A stretch of DNA of 64,000 nt, from the NCBI RefSeq assembly GCF_024666615.1, contig NZ_CP088297.1, forward strand, positions 2,976,001-3,040,000. Reading direction: 5' to 3'. The stretch's first letter is position 1. Every line of letters starts with the position of its first letter. Below are positions 42,117-50,527 of this stretch, one piece after another. The notes below the pieces were generated by a model. The model saw nothing but the letters and a program-made list of their open reading frames with translations. It ran no database searches and had not been told where the DNA came from. The position numbers were made by a program, and so were the translations under genes. The stretch is from Aquabacterium sp. J223 (lineage in GTDB: Bacteria > Pseudomonadota > Gammaproteobacteria > Burkholderiales > Burkholderiaceae_C).

Positions 42117-43850
42117 TCAGCGGCCGATGACGTTGAGCAGCGCCGGCTGGCCGTCGGCCACCCGCTGGAGCGCGCGCTGCAGCGCCGGCAGCAGGTCTTC
42201 GCGCCGCTCGACGCGCTCGCCGTGGCCGCCGGAGGCGCGCGCGTAGAGCTCGAAGTCGGGCACCGGCTTCAGCGACGAGAGCGGCGCCGCCTGCCGTTCC
42301 TGCACCGACCGGGCCGAATGCGCGCCGGGGTACAGGCCGGTGGCCGCGGCCTGCACGCCTTCCCAACCCTCGTTGTTGTAGACCAGCGTGAGCACCGGCA
42401 GCCCGTGCATCGCCATCGCCTGGTGGCAGGCCGCGGGGTTGGCGAAGAGGTAGGCGCCATCGCCCTGCACCGCGATCACCGTGCGCTCGGGCGCCGCCTG
42501 CTTGGCGCCGAGCGCCGCCGGCAACCCCCAGCCCAGCCCGCCGGACGACGGCAGCTGGAAGAAGGTGCCCGGCTCGTCCAGCTGGAGCGCCTCGCGCAGC
42601 GCCGAGTACTCGTTGACGACGATGGCGCCGGGGGGACGCACCGCGTCCAGGCAGCGGGTGAAGAAGCGCTTGGTGATGGCGCCGCCGGCCCGTTCGTCCT
42701 CGGCCAGCCGCGCCGACACGGCGGCGCGCGCCTGCACGCCCACCGCTTCGCCCCACGCCCTTCGGCGGGCAGCGTGCGCGTCGCCGCCGGCCTCGTGCAG
42801 CGCCCCGATCAGGGCCTTCAACAGGCCGACCGGGTTGCCCGGCAGCGTGAGGTCGCTGCGGAAGCTGCGCATCGGATAGCGCGTGAACAGCGGGTCGCTG
42901 CCCGCGTGGGCGACGAACGCCTCGTCCCGGGGCGCCACCACGGAGGGGATCCACGGCACGTCGCATTCGAGGAAGAGCAGCGCGTCGGCCTGGGGCAGCA
43001 CCCGGCCGAGTTCGTGGCCCAGGTGCAGCGGGTGGCGGCTCGGGAAGTTCAGGTAGCGCGGGCGGCCCTCGCAGACCCCGATGCCGAAGCGGTCGGCCAG
43101 TTCGACCAGCAGCGGCACCGTGCGCGGGTCGGCACCGCTGCTGACGCAGACGATGGCCGGCCGCTCGGCGGCCAGCAGCGCCCGCGCCAGCCGCATCACG
43201 CCCTGGGAATCGGCCTGCGCGGCGGTGGTGGCGGCCGGCGCGCCGCCCAGCCGGCACTCGGTCATCGGCTGGGCCAGCACCTCGCGCGGCAGGGTCAGGT
43301 AGACCGGGCCGCGCGGCTCGGCCATCGCCACCGAGAGCGCGCGGTCCACCACCTGGTCGACGTGCAGGGCGTCGCGCAGTTCGTAGTCCCACTTGACCAG
43401 CTCGCGCACCATGGCGCCCTGGTAGAACATCTCCTGCGCCCAGTGCACCTCGTGGGTCCGGGAGCCCAGCCGCCCCTGCTCGTAGAGCGGCGTGCGGCCG
43501 GCGGTGAAGAGCATGGGCACCTGCGCCCGCGCGGCGTTGATGAGGCCGCACACCGCATTGGCCGCGCCGACGCTCACGTGGAGCATCACGGCCTGCGGCC
43601 GGCGCGCCACCATGTAGAAGCCGTGCGCCATGCCGACGGCCAGGTTCTCGTGCACCGCGACGATGGGCTTCGGGAAGTCCAGGCCGGCGCGTTCAGCGCG
43701 GGCGTAGGCCTCGATCACCGGGGCGGTGTCGGTGCCCGCGCCGACGTAGAGGTGGTCGATGCCGCGGTCCTTGAGCAGGGCCAGGTAGGCCTCGGCCACC
43801 GACTCGGTGGCGATGGTGGTGGCGACGCGGGGGTTCAGCGGAAGGTTCAT
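42117..43850 (-). CDS. Thiamine-diphosphate-dependent enzyme (acetolactate-synthase/decarboxylase family)
   Basis: A 577-residue TPP enzyme. The N-terminal Glu for cofactor activation is in [14 protein letters not shown]; the middle domain spans GLPVL-type strands; and the C-terminal TPP motif starts [10 protein letters not shown] and ends about 30 residues later at LVYNNEGW. Closest in layout to benzoylformate decarboxylase or acetolactate synthase-like proteins with no clear substrate motif. It begins 8 bp after a Bug receptor gene and is probably in one operon with it, so its substrate may be a 2-oxo acid derived from the receptor's ligand. Confidence 0.85.
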   Translation of the reverse strand: MNLPLNPRVATTIATESVAEAYLALLKDRGIDHLYVGAGTDTAPVIEAYARAERAGLDFPKPIVAVHENLAVGMAHGFYMVARRPQAVMLHVSVGAANAVCGLINAARAQVPMLFTAGRTPLYEQGRLGSRTHEVHWAQEMFYQGAMVRELVKWDYELRDALHVDQVVDRALSVAMAEPRGPVYLTLPREVLAQPMTECRLGGAPAATTAAQADSQGVMRLARALLAAERPAIVCVSSGADPRTVPLLVELADRFGIGVCEGRPRYLNFPSRHPLHLGHELGRVLPQADALLFLECDVPWIPSVVAPRDEAFVAHAGSDPLFTRYPMRSFRSDLTLPGNPVGLLKALIGALHEAGGDAHAARRRAWGEAVGVQARAAVSARLAEDERAGGAITKRFFTRCLDAVRPPGAIVVNEYSALREALQLDEPGTFFQLPSSGGLGWGLPAALGAKQAAPERTVIAVQGDGAYLFANPAACHQAMAMHGLPVLTLVYNNEGWEGVQAAATGLYPGAHSARSVQERQAAPLSSLKPVPDFELYARASGGHGERVERREDLLPALQRALQRVADGQPALLNVIGR

Positions 43851-43858
43851 GGCGTCGC

Positions 43859-44845
43859 TCAATCGGCCGTCACGTTGGCGCTGTCGATGACCTGCTTCCA
43901 TTTCGCGGACTCGTCGCGGATGAAGCTGGCCGCGGTCGCCGGCGTGCCGCCGACGGGCTCGGCGCCCAGGCCGTTGAACAGGCGCACCAGCTCCGGCTGG
44001 CGCAGCGCCTCGGCGATGTCGCGGGCCATGGCGTCGGCCACGGCCGTCGGCGTGCCGGCCGGCGCCACCAGCCCGACCCAGGTGCCGGACTCGAAGTCGG
44101 CCAGCCCCGCCTCGGCCATCGTCGGCACGTCGGGCAGCGTCGGCAGTCGCTGGCGCGTGGCCGATGCCAGGATGTGGACGCGCCGCGCGGTGTGGAAGGG
44201 CAGCGTGGTGGTCAGGTTGTCGAACATCAGGTCGATCTTGCCGCCGATCATGTCGTTCAGCGCCGGGCCCGAGCCGCGGTAGGGCACGTGGACCATGTCG
44301 ATGGCCGCACGGTTCTGGAAGAGCACGCCGGTGAGGTGCGAGGTCGAGCCGTTGCCCTGCGAGGCGAAGCTGAGCTTGCCCGGCTGGGACCGCCCCAGGG
44401 CGACCAGCTCGGCCAGGCTGCGCGCCGGCACATGCGGACCGACCACCAGCACGTTGGGCATGTTGGCGATGACGGTCACCGGCACGAAGCGCCTCGGGTC
44501 GTAGGCCAGCGTCTTGTACAGGTGGTGGTTGATGGCCAGCGGCCCGGGCGGCGCGCACAGCAGGCTGTGGCCGTCGGGCTCGCTGCGCGCGAACAGCGAG
44601 GCGCCGATGTTGCCGCCGGCGCCGGGCTTGTTGTCGACCAGCACCTGCTGCTGCCAGCGGCCGGACAGGCGCTCGGCCAGCAGGCGCATCACCGAGTCGG
44701 TGGTGCCGCCGGCGGGAAAGGGAATGGTCACCCGCACCGGGCGGGCGGGCTGCCAGGCGGCGGACTGCGCCCATGCCGCGCCGAGTGGCGCCAGCCCGAG
44801 GGCCGGCAGGCCGGCGATCAGCCGGCGTCGCGTGAGTCGTTGCAT
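43859..44845 (-). CDS. Bug-family (TctC) receptor 3, paralogue of the tph-linked receptor
   Basis: About 328 residues with a Tat-like start (MQRLTRRRLIAGLPALGLAP) and Bug motifs: RPVRVTIPFPAGGTTDSVMRLL, VDNKPGAGGNIGASLFA, GKLSFASQGNGSTSHLTGVL and LPTLPDVPTMAEAGL. It is strikingly similar to the receptor at 54588-55565 (shared PPGPLA-N-LYK and SQGNG-TSHLTG-LFQ blocks). The ATG has CAGGAGAC before it. An IclR-type operator copy lies 124 bp upstream. It is followed by the TPP-enzyme gene. Confidence 0.88.
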   Translation of the reverse strand: MQRLTRRRLIAGLPALGLAPLGAAWAQSAAWQPARPVRVTIPFPAGGTTDSVMRLLAERLSGRWQQQVLVDNKPGAGGNIGASLFARSEPDGHSLLCAPPGPLAINHHLYKTLAYDPRRFVPVTVIANMPNVLVVGPHVPARSLAELVALGRSQPGKLSFASQGNGSTSHLTGVLFQNRAAIDMVHVPYRGSGPALNDMIGGKIDLMFDNLTTTLPFHTARRVHILASATRQRLPTLPDVPTMAEAGLADFESGTWVGLVAPAGTPTAVADAMARDIAEALRQPELVRLFNGLGAEPVGGTPATAASFIRDESAKWKQVIDSANVTAD

Positions 44846-44968
44846 GCCTGTCTCCTGAGCCGGCCCGTCAGCGGGCGGTCGCGACCCGAAGGCGCGGCCG
44901 GCCGCGCGAGCCTGTGCGGCCCATTCTGGGAAGCAGGAGAGCGCCGGGTCAACGCGGCCGGGCGACAA

Positions 44969-44983
44969 GTCCGCAATGCGCAC
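44969..44983. promoter_or_regulatory. Third copy of the tph-type IclR operator motif
   Basis: GTCCGCAATGCGCAC matches GTGCGCAATGCGCAC, found 30 bp before the receptor gene of the tph-like operon at 54.5 kb, at 14 of 15 positions. It lies in the divergent gap between two Bug genes, 124 bp from the minus-strand start and 146 bp from the plus-strand start. Confidence 0.55.
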
Positions 44984-45128
44984 GCCCGTGCCGCGGCCCG
45001 CGCCATGAGGAAGAGGTGATCGGTGGAGAAGAATGTTTTATGCGACCGCGCACCGGCCTGACTTCCATAATCGATTCACGCCGGGCTGCCGTCATGCTGG
45101 GTGAAGCTGGAAACGATTGAAGGCTCGA

Positions 45129-46100
45129 ATGCAACGTCGCACCCTCCTGTCGCTCGCCGGCGCGGTCCCGCTGGCCGCTCGGTCCCCGTGGGCCCTGGCC
45201 GACACCTACCCCTCGCGGCCGGTGCGCCTGGTGGTGCCCGCCGCCGGCGGCAGCGGCGACCTCTTCGCACGGGCGATCGCCCAGCGGCTCGAGCAGTTGA
45301 TGGGACAGACCTTCCTTGTCGAGCAGAAGCCCGGTGCCGGCACCAACATCGGCAATGCGTTCGTGGCCAAGGCGGCGCCGGACGGCTACACCCTGCTGAT
45401 CAACGGCCTGCCGCTGGCCACGAACCCGGCCCTCTATGACAACCTGACCTACAGCCCGACACGCGACCTGGCGCCCATCATCCAGGTCGCGGACATCGCC
45501 AACGTGGTGACGGTGCACCCGGGCCTGGCCATCCAGTCGATGAAGGAACTGGTGCAGGCCGCGAAGGCGGAGCCGCGCAAGTTCAACTACGGCACACCGG
45601 GCATCGGCAGCTCGGGCCACCTCTCCGCCGAGCTGCTGGCGGTGAAGACCGGCGCCCTGCTCACCCACGTGCCGTACCAGGGCAACGCGCAGGCGACCAA
45701 CGACCACCTGTCCGGCGTGCTGCAGGTGGGCTTCGTCAACATGCCGGTGGCCCTGCAGTTCGTGCGCAGCAACCGGCTGCGGGCGCTGGCCGTGACGAGC
45801 GCCCGCCGCTCCGCCCTGCTGCCCGACGTGCCGACGGTGGCCGAAGCGCTGGGCATCCCCGACTACGAGCTGTCGGGCTGGTTCGGCATCTTCGCGCCGG
45901 CGCGAACGCCGCCGGACATCCTCGGCCGGCTGGAGCGGGAGCTTGCCAAGCTCCTGGCCGACCCGGCGATGATGGAGGTGATCCGCGGCGCCGGTGGCGA
46001 ACCGGTCGGCGGCACCGCGGCACAGCTCGAAGCCCGGGTGCGGCGCGACGCCGAGCGCCTGACCGAGGTCATTCGCGTCTCCGGCGCGAAGGCGCAGTAG
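45129..46100 (+). CDS. Bug-family (TctC) tripartite tricarboxylate transporter receptor 4
   Basis: About 323 residues. Signal MQRRTLLSLAGAVPLAARSP with Arg pair, then YPSRPVRLVVPAAGGSGDLFARAI, VEQKPGAGTNIGNAFVA, NYGTPGIGSSGHLSAELL and LLPDVPTVAEALGIPDYELSG. The ATG at 45129 is preferred over a TTG four codons upstream. It is divergent from receptor 3 and convergent with the isomerase-like gene. A relatively AT-rich stretch (about 45010-45075) in the gap is the likely promoter region, but I cannot assign -10 or -35 boxes. Confidence 0.87.
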   Translation: MQRRTLLSLAGAVPLAARSPWALADTYPSRPVRLVVPAAGGSGDLFARAIAQRLEQLMGQTFLVEQKPGAGTNIGNAFVAKAAPDGYTLLINGLPLATNPALYDNLTYSPTRDLAPIIQVADIANVVTVHPGLAIQSMKELVQAAKAEPRKFNYGTPGIGSSGHLSAELLAVKTGALLTHVPYQGNAQATNDHLSGVLQVGFVNMPVALQFVRSNRLRALAVTSARRSALLPDVPTVAEALGIPDYELSGWFGIFAPARTPPDILGRLERELAKLLADPAMMEVIRGAGGEPVGGTAAQLEARVRRDAERLTEVIRVSGAKAQ

Positions 46101-46139
46101 CCGTCGCTTCCGCGGCGCGCGCGGCGGCGAGGGCTGCCC

Positions 46140-46880
46140 TCAGTGGTGGCTCAGCAAGGAGCCGAAGCCCTCGCGGCGGTCCCCGATGCCCATCGCCCGC
46201 AACCCGTGCCAGTAGGTGGCGGTGTTGATGGCGAGCACCGGCTTGCCGAGGAAGAGCTCGGCCGCCGCGGCCAGCCGCACCATGGACAGGTTGGTGCCGA
46301 CCTGCACGATCGCGTCGACGTCGTCGCCGTCGAGCTCCCGGATCGCCTGCCGGCACATGGCGTCGGTGGTGTGCGCGATCTGCACCGGGCTCGGCCGCCG
46401 CAGGCAGACGTCGCGCACGACGATGAAGCCGCAGTCCTCGAAGAACCGGCGCACCTGCGCGTTGGCCACCGGGAAGTATGGCGACATGAACGCGATGCGT
46501 CGGACCCGATGGACGTTGAGCGCCGCCTCCATCGCGAACGAGCCGCAGGACACGCCCACGCCGGCGCGTTCGCGCATCATGGCCAGGTACCGTTCGGCGC
46601 CGGCCCTGCCGTCCCAGAAGGTGGCCGCCGACATGCCCATCACCAGGTAGTCGATCTCGCAGCTGCGCAGCACGTCCACCGCCTGCAGGGTGTTGTCCTG
46701 GATCAGGCCGACCAGCCGCACGAAGTCCTCGTCGCTGTGGACCGGCACGTCCGGGATGACGATGCGGCTGTAGTGGTTGGTGACGCCCACCGGGCGCATG
46801 TCGTCGAAGTCCGGCTGGACGATGGTGTTCGTCGACGGGCCGAGGGCGCCGAGCTTGGCGCGGAAGCCGAGGTGGTCCAT
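46140..46880 (-). CDS. Asp/Glu racemase-superfamily enzyme (maleate isomerase / arylmalonate decarboxylase group)
   Basis: A 246-residue protein with the two-half pseudo-symmetric fold of this superfamily. The first active-site loop is GVGVSCGSFAME (Cys112). The second reads VQVGTNLSM, where the usual Cys-Thr/Gly motif has Gly195 instead of Cys. Maleate isomerases and racemases use two cysteines; arylmalonate decarboxylase keeps only the second. Here only the first is kept. It follows an FAD monooxygenase gene by 15 bp; maleate or a malonate-type acid is a reasonable substrate class, not proven. Confidence 0.7.
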   Translation of the reverse strand: MDHLGFRAKLGALGPSTNTIVQPDFDDMRPVGVTNHYSRIVIPDVPVHSDEDFVRLVGLIQDNTLQAVDVLRSCEIDYLVMGMSAATFWDGRAGAERYLAMMRERAGVGVSCGSFAMEAALNVHRVRRIAFMSPYFPVANAQVRRFFEDCGFIVVRDVCLRRPSPVQIAHTTDAMCRQAIRELDGDDVDAIVQVGTNLSMVRLAAAAELFLGKPVLAINTATYWHGLRAMGIGDRREGFGSLLSHH

Positions 46881-46895
46881 GGTGGTCGAGGGCCT

Positions 46896-48095
46896 TCAGG
46901 CGATGCCGTCGGCGCGGGCCAGCGCGTCGAGCATCGAGGTCTTGCGCAGGTAGGCGCGGGACGCCGCGGGGTCCGCGGCGATGGCCCGCAGCTCGTCGTG
47001 GTGGCGCGCCCGCGTCGCCGGGTCGCGTTCCTCGATGTTCTTCTTGTTGCGCTGCGTGTCCGCGTTGACGTACTCGATGGCGACGGTGCGGCGCTGCCGC
47101 TCGTAGCGGTCGAGCAGCGCGGCGTCGGCACCGCCCTGCACCACCTCGATGAGCTTGGCCGACAGGTTGAAGGCGTCGTGCACGCCGCCATTCATCCCCA
47201 TGCCGCCCAGCGGATTGTTGATGTGGGCCGCGTCGCCGGCGAGCAGCACCCGGCCCTTGCGGAACTGGCGCGCGATGCGCTGGTGCACCTTGTAGAGGGT
47301 GCGGTGCACCACCTCGTAGGGCCGCGGCTGCGCCAGCAGGCCCTGCAGTCGCCGCTCGATGGTCAGGCCCGACATCACCTCCTCGTCGGTCTCCTGCGGC
47401 GGCGTCGGGAAGAGCACCCGCCACAGCCCCGGCACGCGCAGCAGCACGCACCATTCGTCGGGGTCGGAGATGTAGTTGACCCAGGACAGCCGCGGCAGGT
47501 GCAACTCGAAGGGGAACGCCGTCGACACCACCAGGAAGCGCTCGGGGTAGGTGAAGCCCTCGAACTCGATGCCCAGCGACTGCCGCACGGCGCTCCAGGC
47601 GCCGTCGGCCCCGATCAGCCAGTCGCCCTGGAAGCGGGTGGCCTCGCCCTGCACCGTGGCGGTGACGACGACGTGGTCGGCCCCCTGCTCGACCCCGTCC
47701 ACCGTGGCGTCGGCCACCAGCCGGGCGTGCGGCAGCGCCGACAGCGCCTCGCGCAGCAGCCGGGCCAGCTTCCATTGTTCGCACTGCAGGCGGTACGGGT
47801 GCCGCGTCTGGCCTTCCAGTAACGCCATGTCGAACTCGGCGATCACGCCCTCGCGCCGGTCACGCTGCTGGGTGTGGCGGGCGATCAGGCCCTGGGCCTT
47901 CAGCCGTTCGGGGATGTCGCCGAACTGCTCGAGCAGGTCCAGCGTCGGCGGGTGGAAGGTGGAGGCCCGCAGGTCCTGCACCAGGTCAGCGGCGCGCTCC
48001 AGCACGGTGACCGGGATGCCGGCGCGCGCCAGCGCCAGGGCGCTGACCAGGCCGGCCGGTCCGGCGCCGGCGATGAGGACACTCGGTGGTTTCAT
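46896..48095 (-). CDS. FAD-dependent aromatic-ring monooxygenase (PheA/TfdB-MhpA type)
   Basis: A 399-residue flavoprotein hydroxylase. The N-terminal Rossmann motif is VLIAGAGPAGLVSALALARAGIPVTVLER, then a DG-type segment DWLIGADGAWSAVRQSLG, and GRVLLAGDAAHINNPLGGMGMNGGVHDAFNLSAKL, which binds the FAD ribityl chain. Such enzymes hydroxylate phenolic or hydroxylated aromatic acids with NAD(P)H. It is transcribed after a lysR gene with an 87-bp gap and ahead of the racemase-family gene, likely as one catabolic unit. Substrate not shown. Confidence 0.85.
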   Translation of the reverse strand: MKPPSVLIAGAGPAGLVSALALARAGIPVTVLERAADLVQDLRASTFHPPTLDLLEQFGDIPERLKAQGLIARHTQQRDRREGVIAEFDMALLEGQTRHPYRLQCEQWKLARLLREALSALPHARLVADATVDGVEQGADHVVVTATVQGEATRFQGDWLIGADGAWSAVRQSLGIEFEGFTYPERFLVVSTAFPFELHLPRLSWVNYISDPDEWCVLLRVPGLWRVLFPTPPQETDEEVMSGLTIERRLQGLLAQPRPYEVVHRTLYKVHQRIARQFRKGRVLLAGDAAHINNPLGGMGMNGGVHDAFNLSAKLIEVVQGGADAALLDRYERQRRTVAIEYVNADTQRNKKNIEERDPATRARHHDELRAIAADPAASRAYLRKTSMLDALARADGIA

Positions 48096-48182
48096 CGTGA
48101 GGGGCGATGCGGCGTTGACCGATTCTGGACCGCAGACAACGCCACGCCGGCGCGGCCCCCATGGAACTTGGCAATGCCGTCA

Positions 48183-49109
48183 TCACGCAGTCGGCATGTC
48201 TGCCTGTGCGGCTGCGCGCAACCCGTCGAGGAAGGCGCCGTGCAGGGGCGTCGGCACCGCGTCGCGGCGGTGGATGACGCTCACCGAGCCCTCGCGCAGG
48301 TTCGGCAGTGGCAGCGGCACCAGCTGCCCCAGCCGCCGGAAGTAGGCCATCGGCCGGCTCGACATCGGCGCCACCATCTCGGTGGTCTGCAGCAGCGACA
48401 CGATGACCAGCGCCGAGCCGGATTCGACGCGGTAGCGCGGGTTGTCCTGGCCGGCCAGCGCCAGCTCATGGTCCAGCTCACGACGGATGGGGCTGGTGGG
48501 CGGCGGCGCCACCCACGGGTAGGCCATGACCTCGGGCCAGCCGACCTCACGCCGGTCGGCCAGCGGGTGCCGCGGGCCGACGACCACCGAGATGTGCTCC
48601 GGGTACAGCCGCTCGAGGCGCAGGCGGGGCTCGAGCCGCGCCTGCTCGGTGCGCGTGATGACGAAGTCGACGCGGCCTTCCAGCAGCTGCGCCAGCAGCA
48701 CGTCCACCCGGTCCTCCATCAAGCGCAGAAACGCGTCCGGGAACTGCCGGGCCACATGGGCGGCCGCCTGCGGCACGACGCCGGCGGACACGCTGGGCGT
48801 GGTGCCCACGACGAGGTTGCCGGTGGCGCCCTGGGACAGCAGCGCGATGGTGGTGCGCGTGCGGTCCAGCTCGCCGATGATGGCCCGCGCATGCTGGACC
48901 AGCGCGTCGCAATGGGCGGTGGGCTGCAGCCCCCGCGCCTCGCGGCGGAACAGCTTGACGCCCAGGTCGTTCTCCAGGTCGGCCAGCCACTTCGACAGGC
49001 CGGGCTGGGTCAGCCCCATCCGGCTGGCCGTCCGGCTGATGTTGCGGTGCTCGTGCACCGCCACCAGCAGGTAGAGCTGGCGCATCCGCAGCCGTTCGGT
49101 CCATTCCAT
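48183..49109 (-). CDS. LysR-type regulator of the monooxygenase unit
   Basis: About 308 residues. HTH at RMRQLYLLVAVHEHRNISRTASRMGLTQPGLSKWLADLENDLGVKLFRR, then an effector domain (LVVGTTPSVSAGVVPQA, VVGPRHPLADRREVGW). The start at 49109 (MEWTERLRMRQL) has GGAGCG upstream; the longer frame starts 45 bp earlier. It is in the same direction as the monooxygenase and divergent from gntR. The family is the GbpR/CbbR-like aromatic-sensing LysR group by pattern; the ligand is unknown. Confidence 0.88.
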   Translation of the reverse strand: MEWTERLRMRQLYLLVAVHEHRNISRTASRMGLTQPGLSKWLADLENDLGVKLFRREARGLQPTAHCDALVQHARAIIGELDRTRTTIALLSQGATGNLVVGTTPSVSAGVVPQAAAHVARQFPDAFLRLMEDRVDVLLAQLLEGRVDFVITRTEQARLEPRLRLERLYPEHISVVVGPRHPLADRREVGWPEVMAYPWVAPPPTSPIRRELDHELALAGQDNPRYRVESGSALVIVSLLQTTEMVAPMSSRPMAYFRRLGQLVPLPLPNLREGSVSVIHRRDAVPTPLHGAFLDGLRAAAQADMPTA

Positions 49110-49122
49110 GAGCGCTCCAGAA

Positions 49123-49132
49123 TTGTCGACAA
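49123..49132. promoter_or_regulatory. GntR-type operator palindrome
   Basis: TTGTCGACAA is a perfect ten-base palindrome of the TTGT-n2-ACAA class bound by FadR/VanR-type GntR regulators. It lies between lysR and gntR. A weaker partner, TTGTGTACA, is at 49188-49196. Confidence 0.45.
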
Positions 49133-49168
49133 AACCAGCGGCAGATCCTGACATCGCCCAGGGAAGCC

Positions 49169-49882
49169 GTGGTGAAACGACCCTCGATTGTGTACATTCA
49201 AGCGATGACGCCCGAGCCGACCGCCGCGCCGGAGACCGCCGCCGCCCGCATCTACACGGCGGTCAAGGAGCAGATCATCGCCGGCCACTACCCCGCCGGC
49301 GCGCGCATCACCGAGCAGCAGCTGGCGGCCTCCTTCGACAGCTCGCGCACGCCGGTGCGCGAGGCGATGCGCCAGCTGGTGGCCGACGGCTTCGTGCTGT
49401 TCAAGCCGAACAGCGGCAGCACGGTGCGCCGCTGGTCCGAGCAGGAGGTGCGCGAGATCTTCGAGACGCGCGCGCTCATCGAAAGCGAGATCGCCGCCCT
49501 GGCCGCGGCCCGCGCCACCGCCGCGCAGGTCGATGCGCTGGCGCGCCTGCAGGACGGCATCGAGGCCTGCGGACCGCCCCGGGAGCGGGCGGCGACCGCA
49601 CACCCGCTGGGGCGGCTGAACCGCGAGTTCCACCAGATCGTCGCGCAGGCCGCCGGCAACGAGCGGCTGGTGCTGACGCTGGCCAAGGCGATGGAGGTGC
49701 CGATCGTGCAGCAGACCTTCCGCCGCTACACCGCGGCCGAGCTGGCGCGCAGCTTCGGCCACCACCGCGAATTGATCGACGCGCTGCGCAGCCGCGACCC
49801 GGCCTGGGCGCGCAGCGTGATGAGCAGCCACATCCACGCCGCCAAGCACGCGTGGCTCGCAGGAGAAGACCATGGCCGATAG
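49169..49882 (+). CDS. GntR-family regulator with FCD domain
   Basis: A 237-residue regulator (225 from the alternative start). The winged HTH is IYTAVKEQIIAGHYPAGARITEQQLAASFDSSRTPVREAMRQLVADGFV, followed by an all-helical FCD ligand domain (EQEVREIFETRALIESEIAALAA, LNREFHQIVAQAAGNERL, HHRELIDALRSRDPAWA) with the metal-binding Asp/His pattern. GTG at 49169 has AGGGA upstream; ATG at 49205 is the alternative. It overlaps the next gene by 11 bp and so is the head of an operon with a hydrolase, CoA-transferase and lyase, which it probably represses. Confidence 0.88.
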   Translation: MVKRPSIVYIQAMTPEPTAAPETAAARIYTAVKEQIIAGHYPAGARITEQQLAASFDSSRTPVREAMRQLVADGFVLFKPNSGSTVRRWSEQEVREIFETRALIESEIAALAAARATAAQVDALARLQDGIEACGPPRERAATAHPLGRLNREFHQIVAQAAGNERLVLTLAKAMEVPIVQQTFRRYTAAELARSFGHHRELIDALRSRDPAWARSVMSSHIHAAKHAWLAGEDHGR

Positions 49883-50510
49883 GGCCGACGACCATTCGCT
49901 GCACGCCAGCTACGGGCAGGGTGCCTTCGGCGCCAGCCTGGGCTTCGGCCGGCGGCAGGCACTGCTGATGATCGACTTCGCCCAGGCCTACTTCGAGGCA
50001 AGGTCGCCGCTGTTCGCAGGCTGCCCGCAGGCGGCCGAGCGGGCGGCTGACCTGCTGGCCTGGGCCCGCCGGCGGGCGCTGCTGGTCTGCCACACGCGGG
50101 TGACCTACCGGGCCGACGGCCTTGACGGCGGCGTCTTCTTCCGCAAGGTGCCGGCGCTGCGGGTGTTCTGCGAAGGCGATCCGCTGGGCGACGTCGTGCC
50201 GGCGCTGGCGCCGACGCCCGCCGAGCCGATGCTGACCAAGCAGTACGCCAGCGCATTCTTCGGCACGTCGCTGGCGAGCCTGCTGCACGCGCAGGGTGTC
50301 GACTGCGTGCTGATCGCCGGCATGAGCACCAGCGGCTGCGTGCGCGCCAGCGCGGTCGACGCGATGCAGCACGGCTTCATCCCGGTCGTCGTCGGCGACG
50401 CCTGCGGCGACCGGCACCCGGCACCGCACGAGGCCAACCTCTTCGACCTGAACGCCAAGTACGCCGACGTGCTGACGCTGTCACAGCTGCAGTCGGCGCT
50501 GCCCGCCTGA
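49872..50510 (+). CDS. Isochorismatase-family hydrolase (maleamate/carbamoylsarcosine amidase type)
   Basis: A 212-residue cysteine hydrolase. The triad is Asp in LLMIDFAQAYF, Lys in MLTKQYASAFFGTSL and Cys in GMSTSGCVRASAVDAMQHGF. The pattern with KQYASAFFGT is that of N-carbamoylsarcosine and maleamate amidohydrolases rather than nicotinamidases. It starts inside the end of gntR and is followed by a CoA-transferase gene 17 bp later. Maleamate is an attractive substrate given the maleate-isomerase-like gene 3 kb away, but this is inference. Confidence 0.82.
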   Translation: MADRADDHSLHASYGQGAFGASLGFGRRQALLMIDFAQAYFEARSPLFAGCPQAAERAADLLAWARRRALLVCHTRVTYRADGLDGGVFFRKVPALRVFCEGDPLGDVVPALAPTPAEPMLTKQYASAFFGTSLASLLHAQGVDCVLIAGMSTSGCVRASAVDAMQHGFIPVVVGDACGDRHPAPHEANLFDLNAKYADVLTLSQLQSALPA

Positions 50511-50527
50511 CCCTTCGCGACATCGCC

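Noticed and set aside
48111-48143. GGCGTTG and CAACGCC arms 19 bases apart before the FAD monooxygenase gene as a LysR site
   Set aside because: Spacing does not fit a T-N11-A site and seven-base GC-rich arms can occur by chance here.
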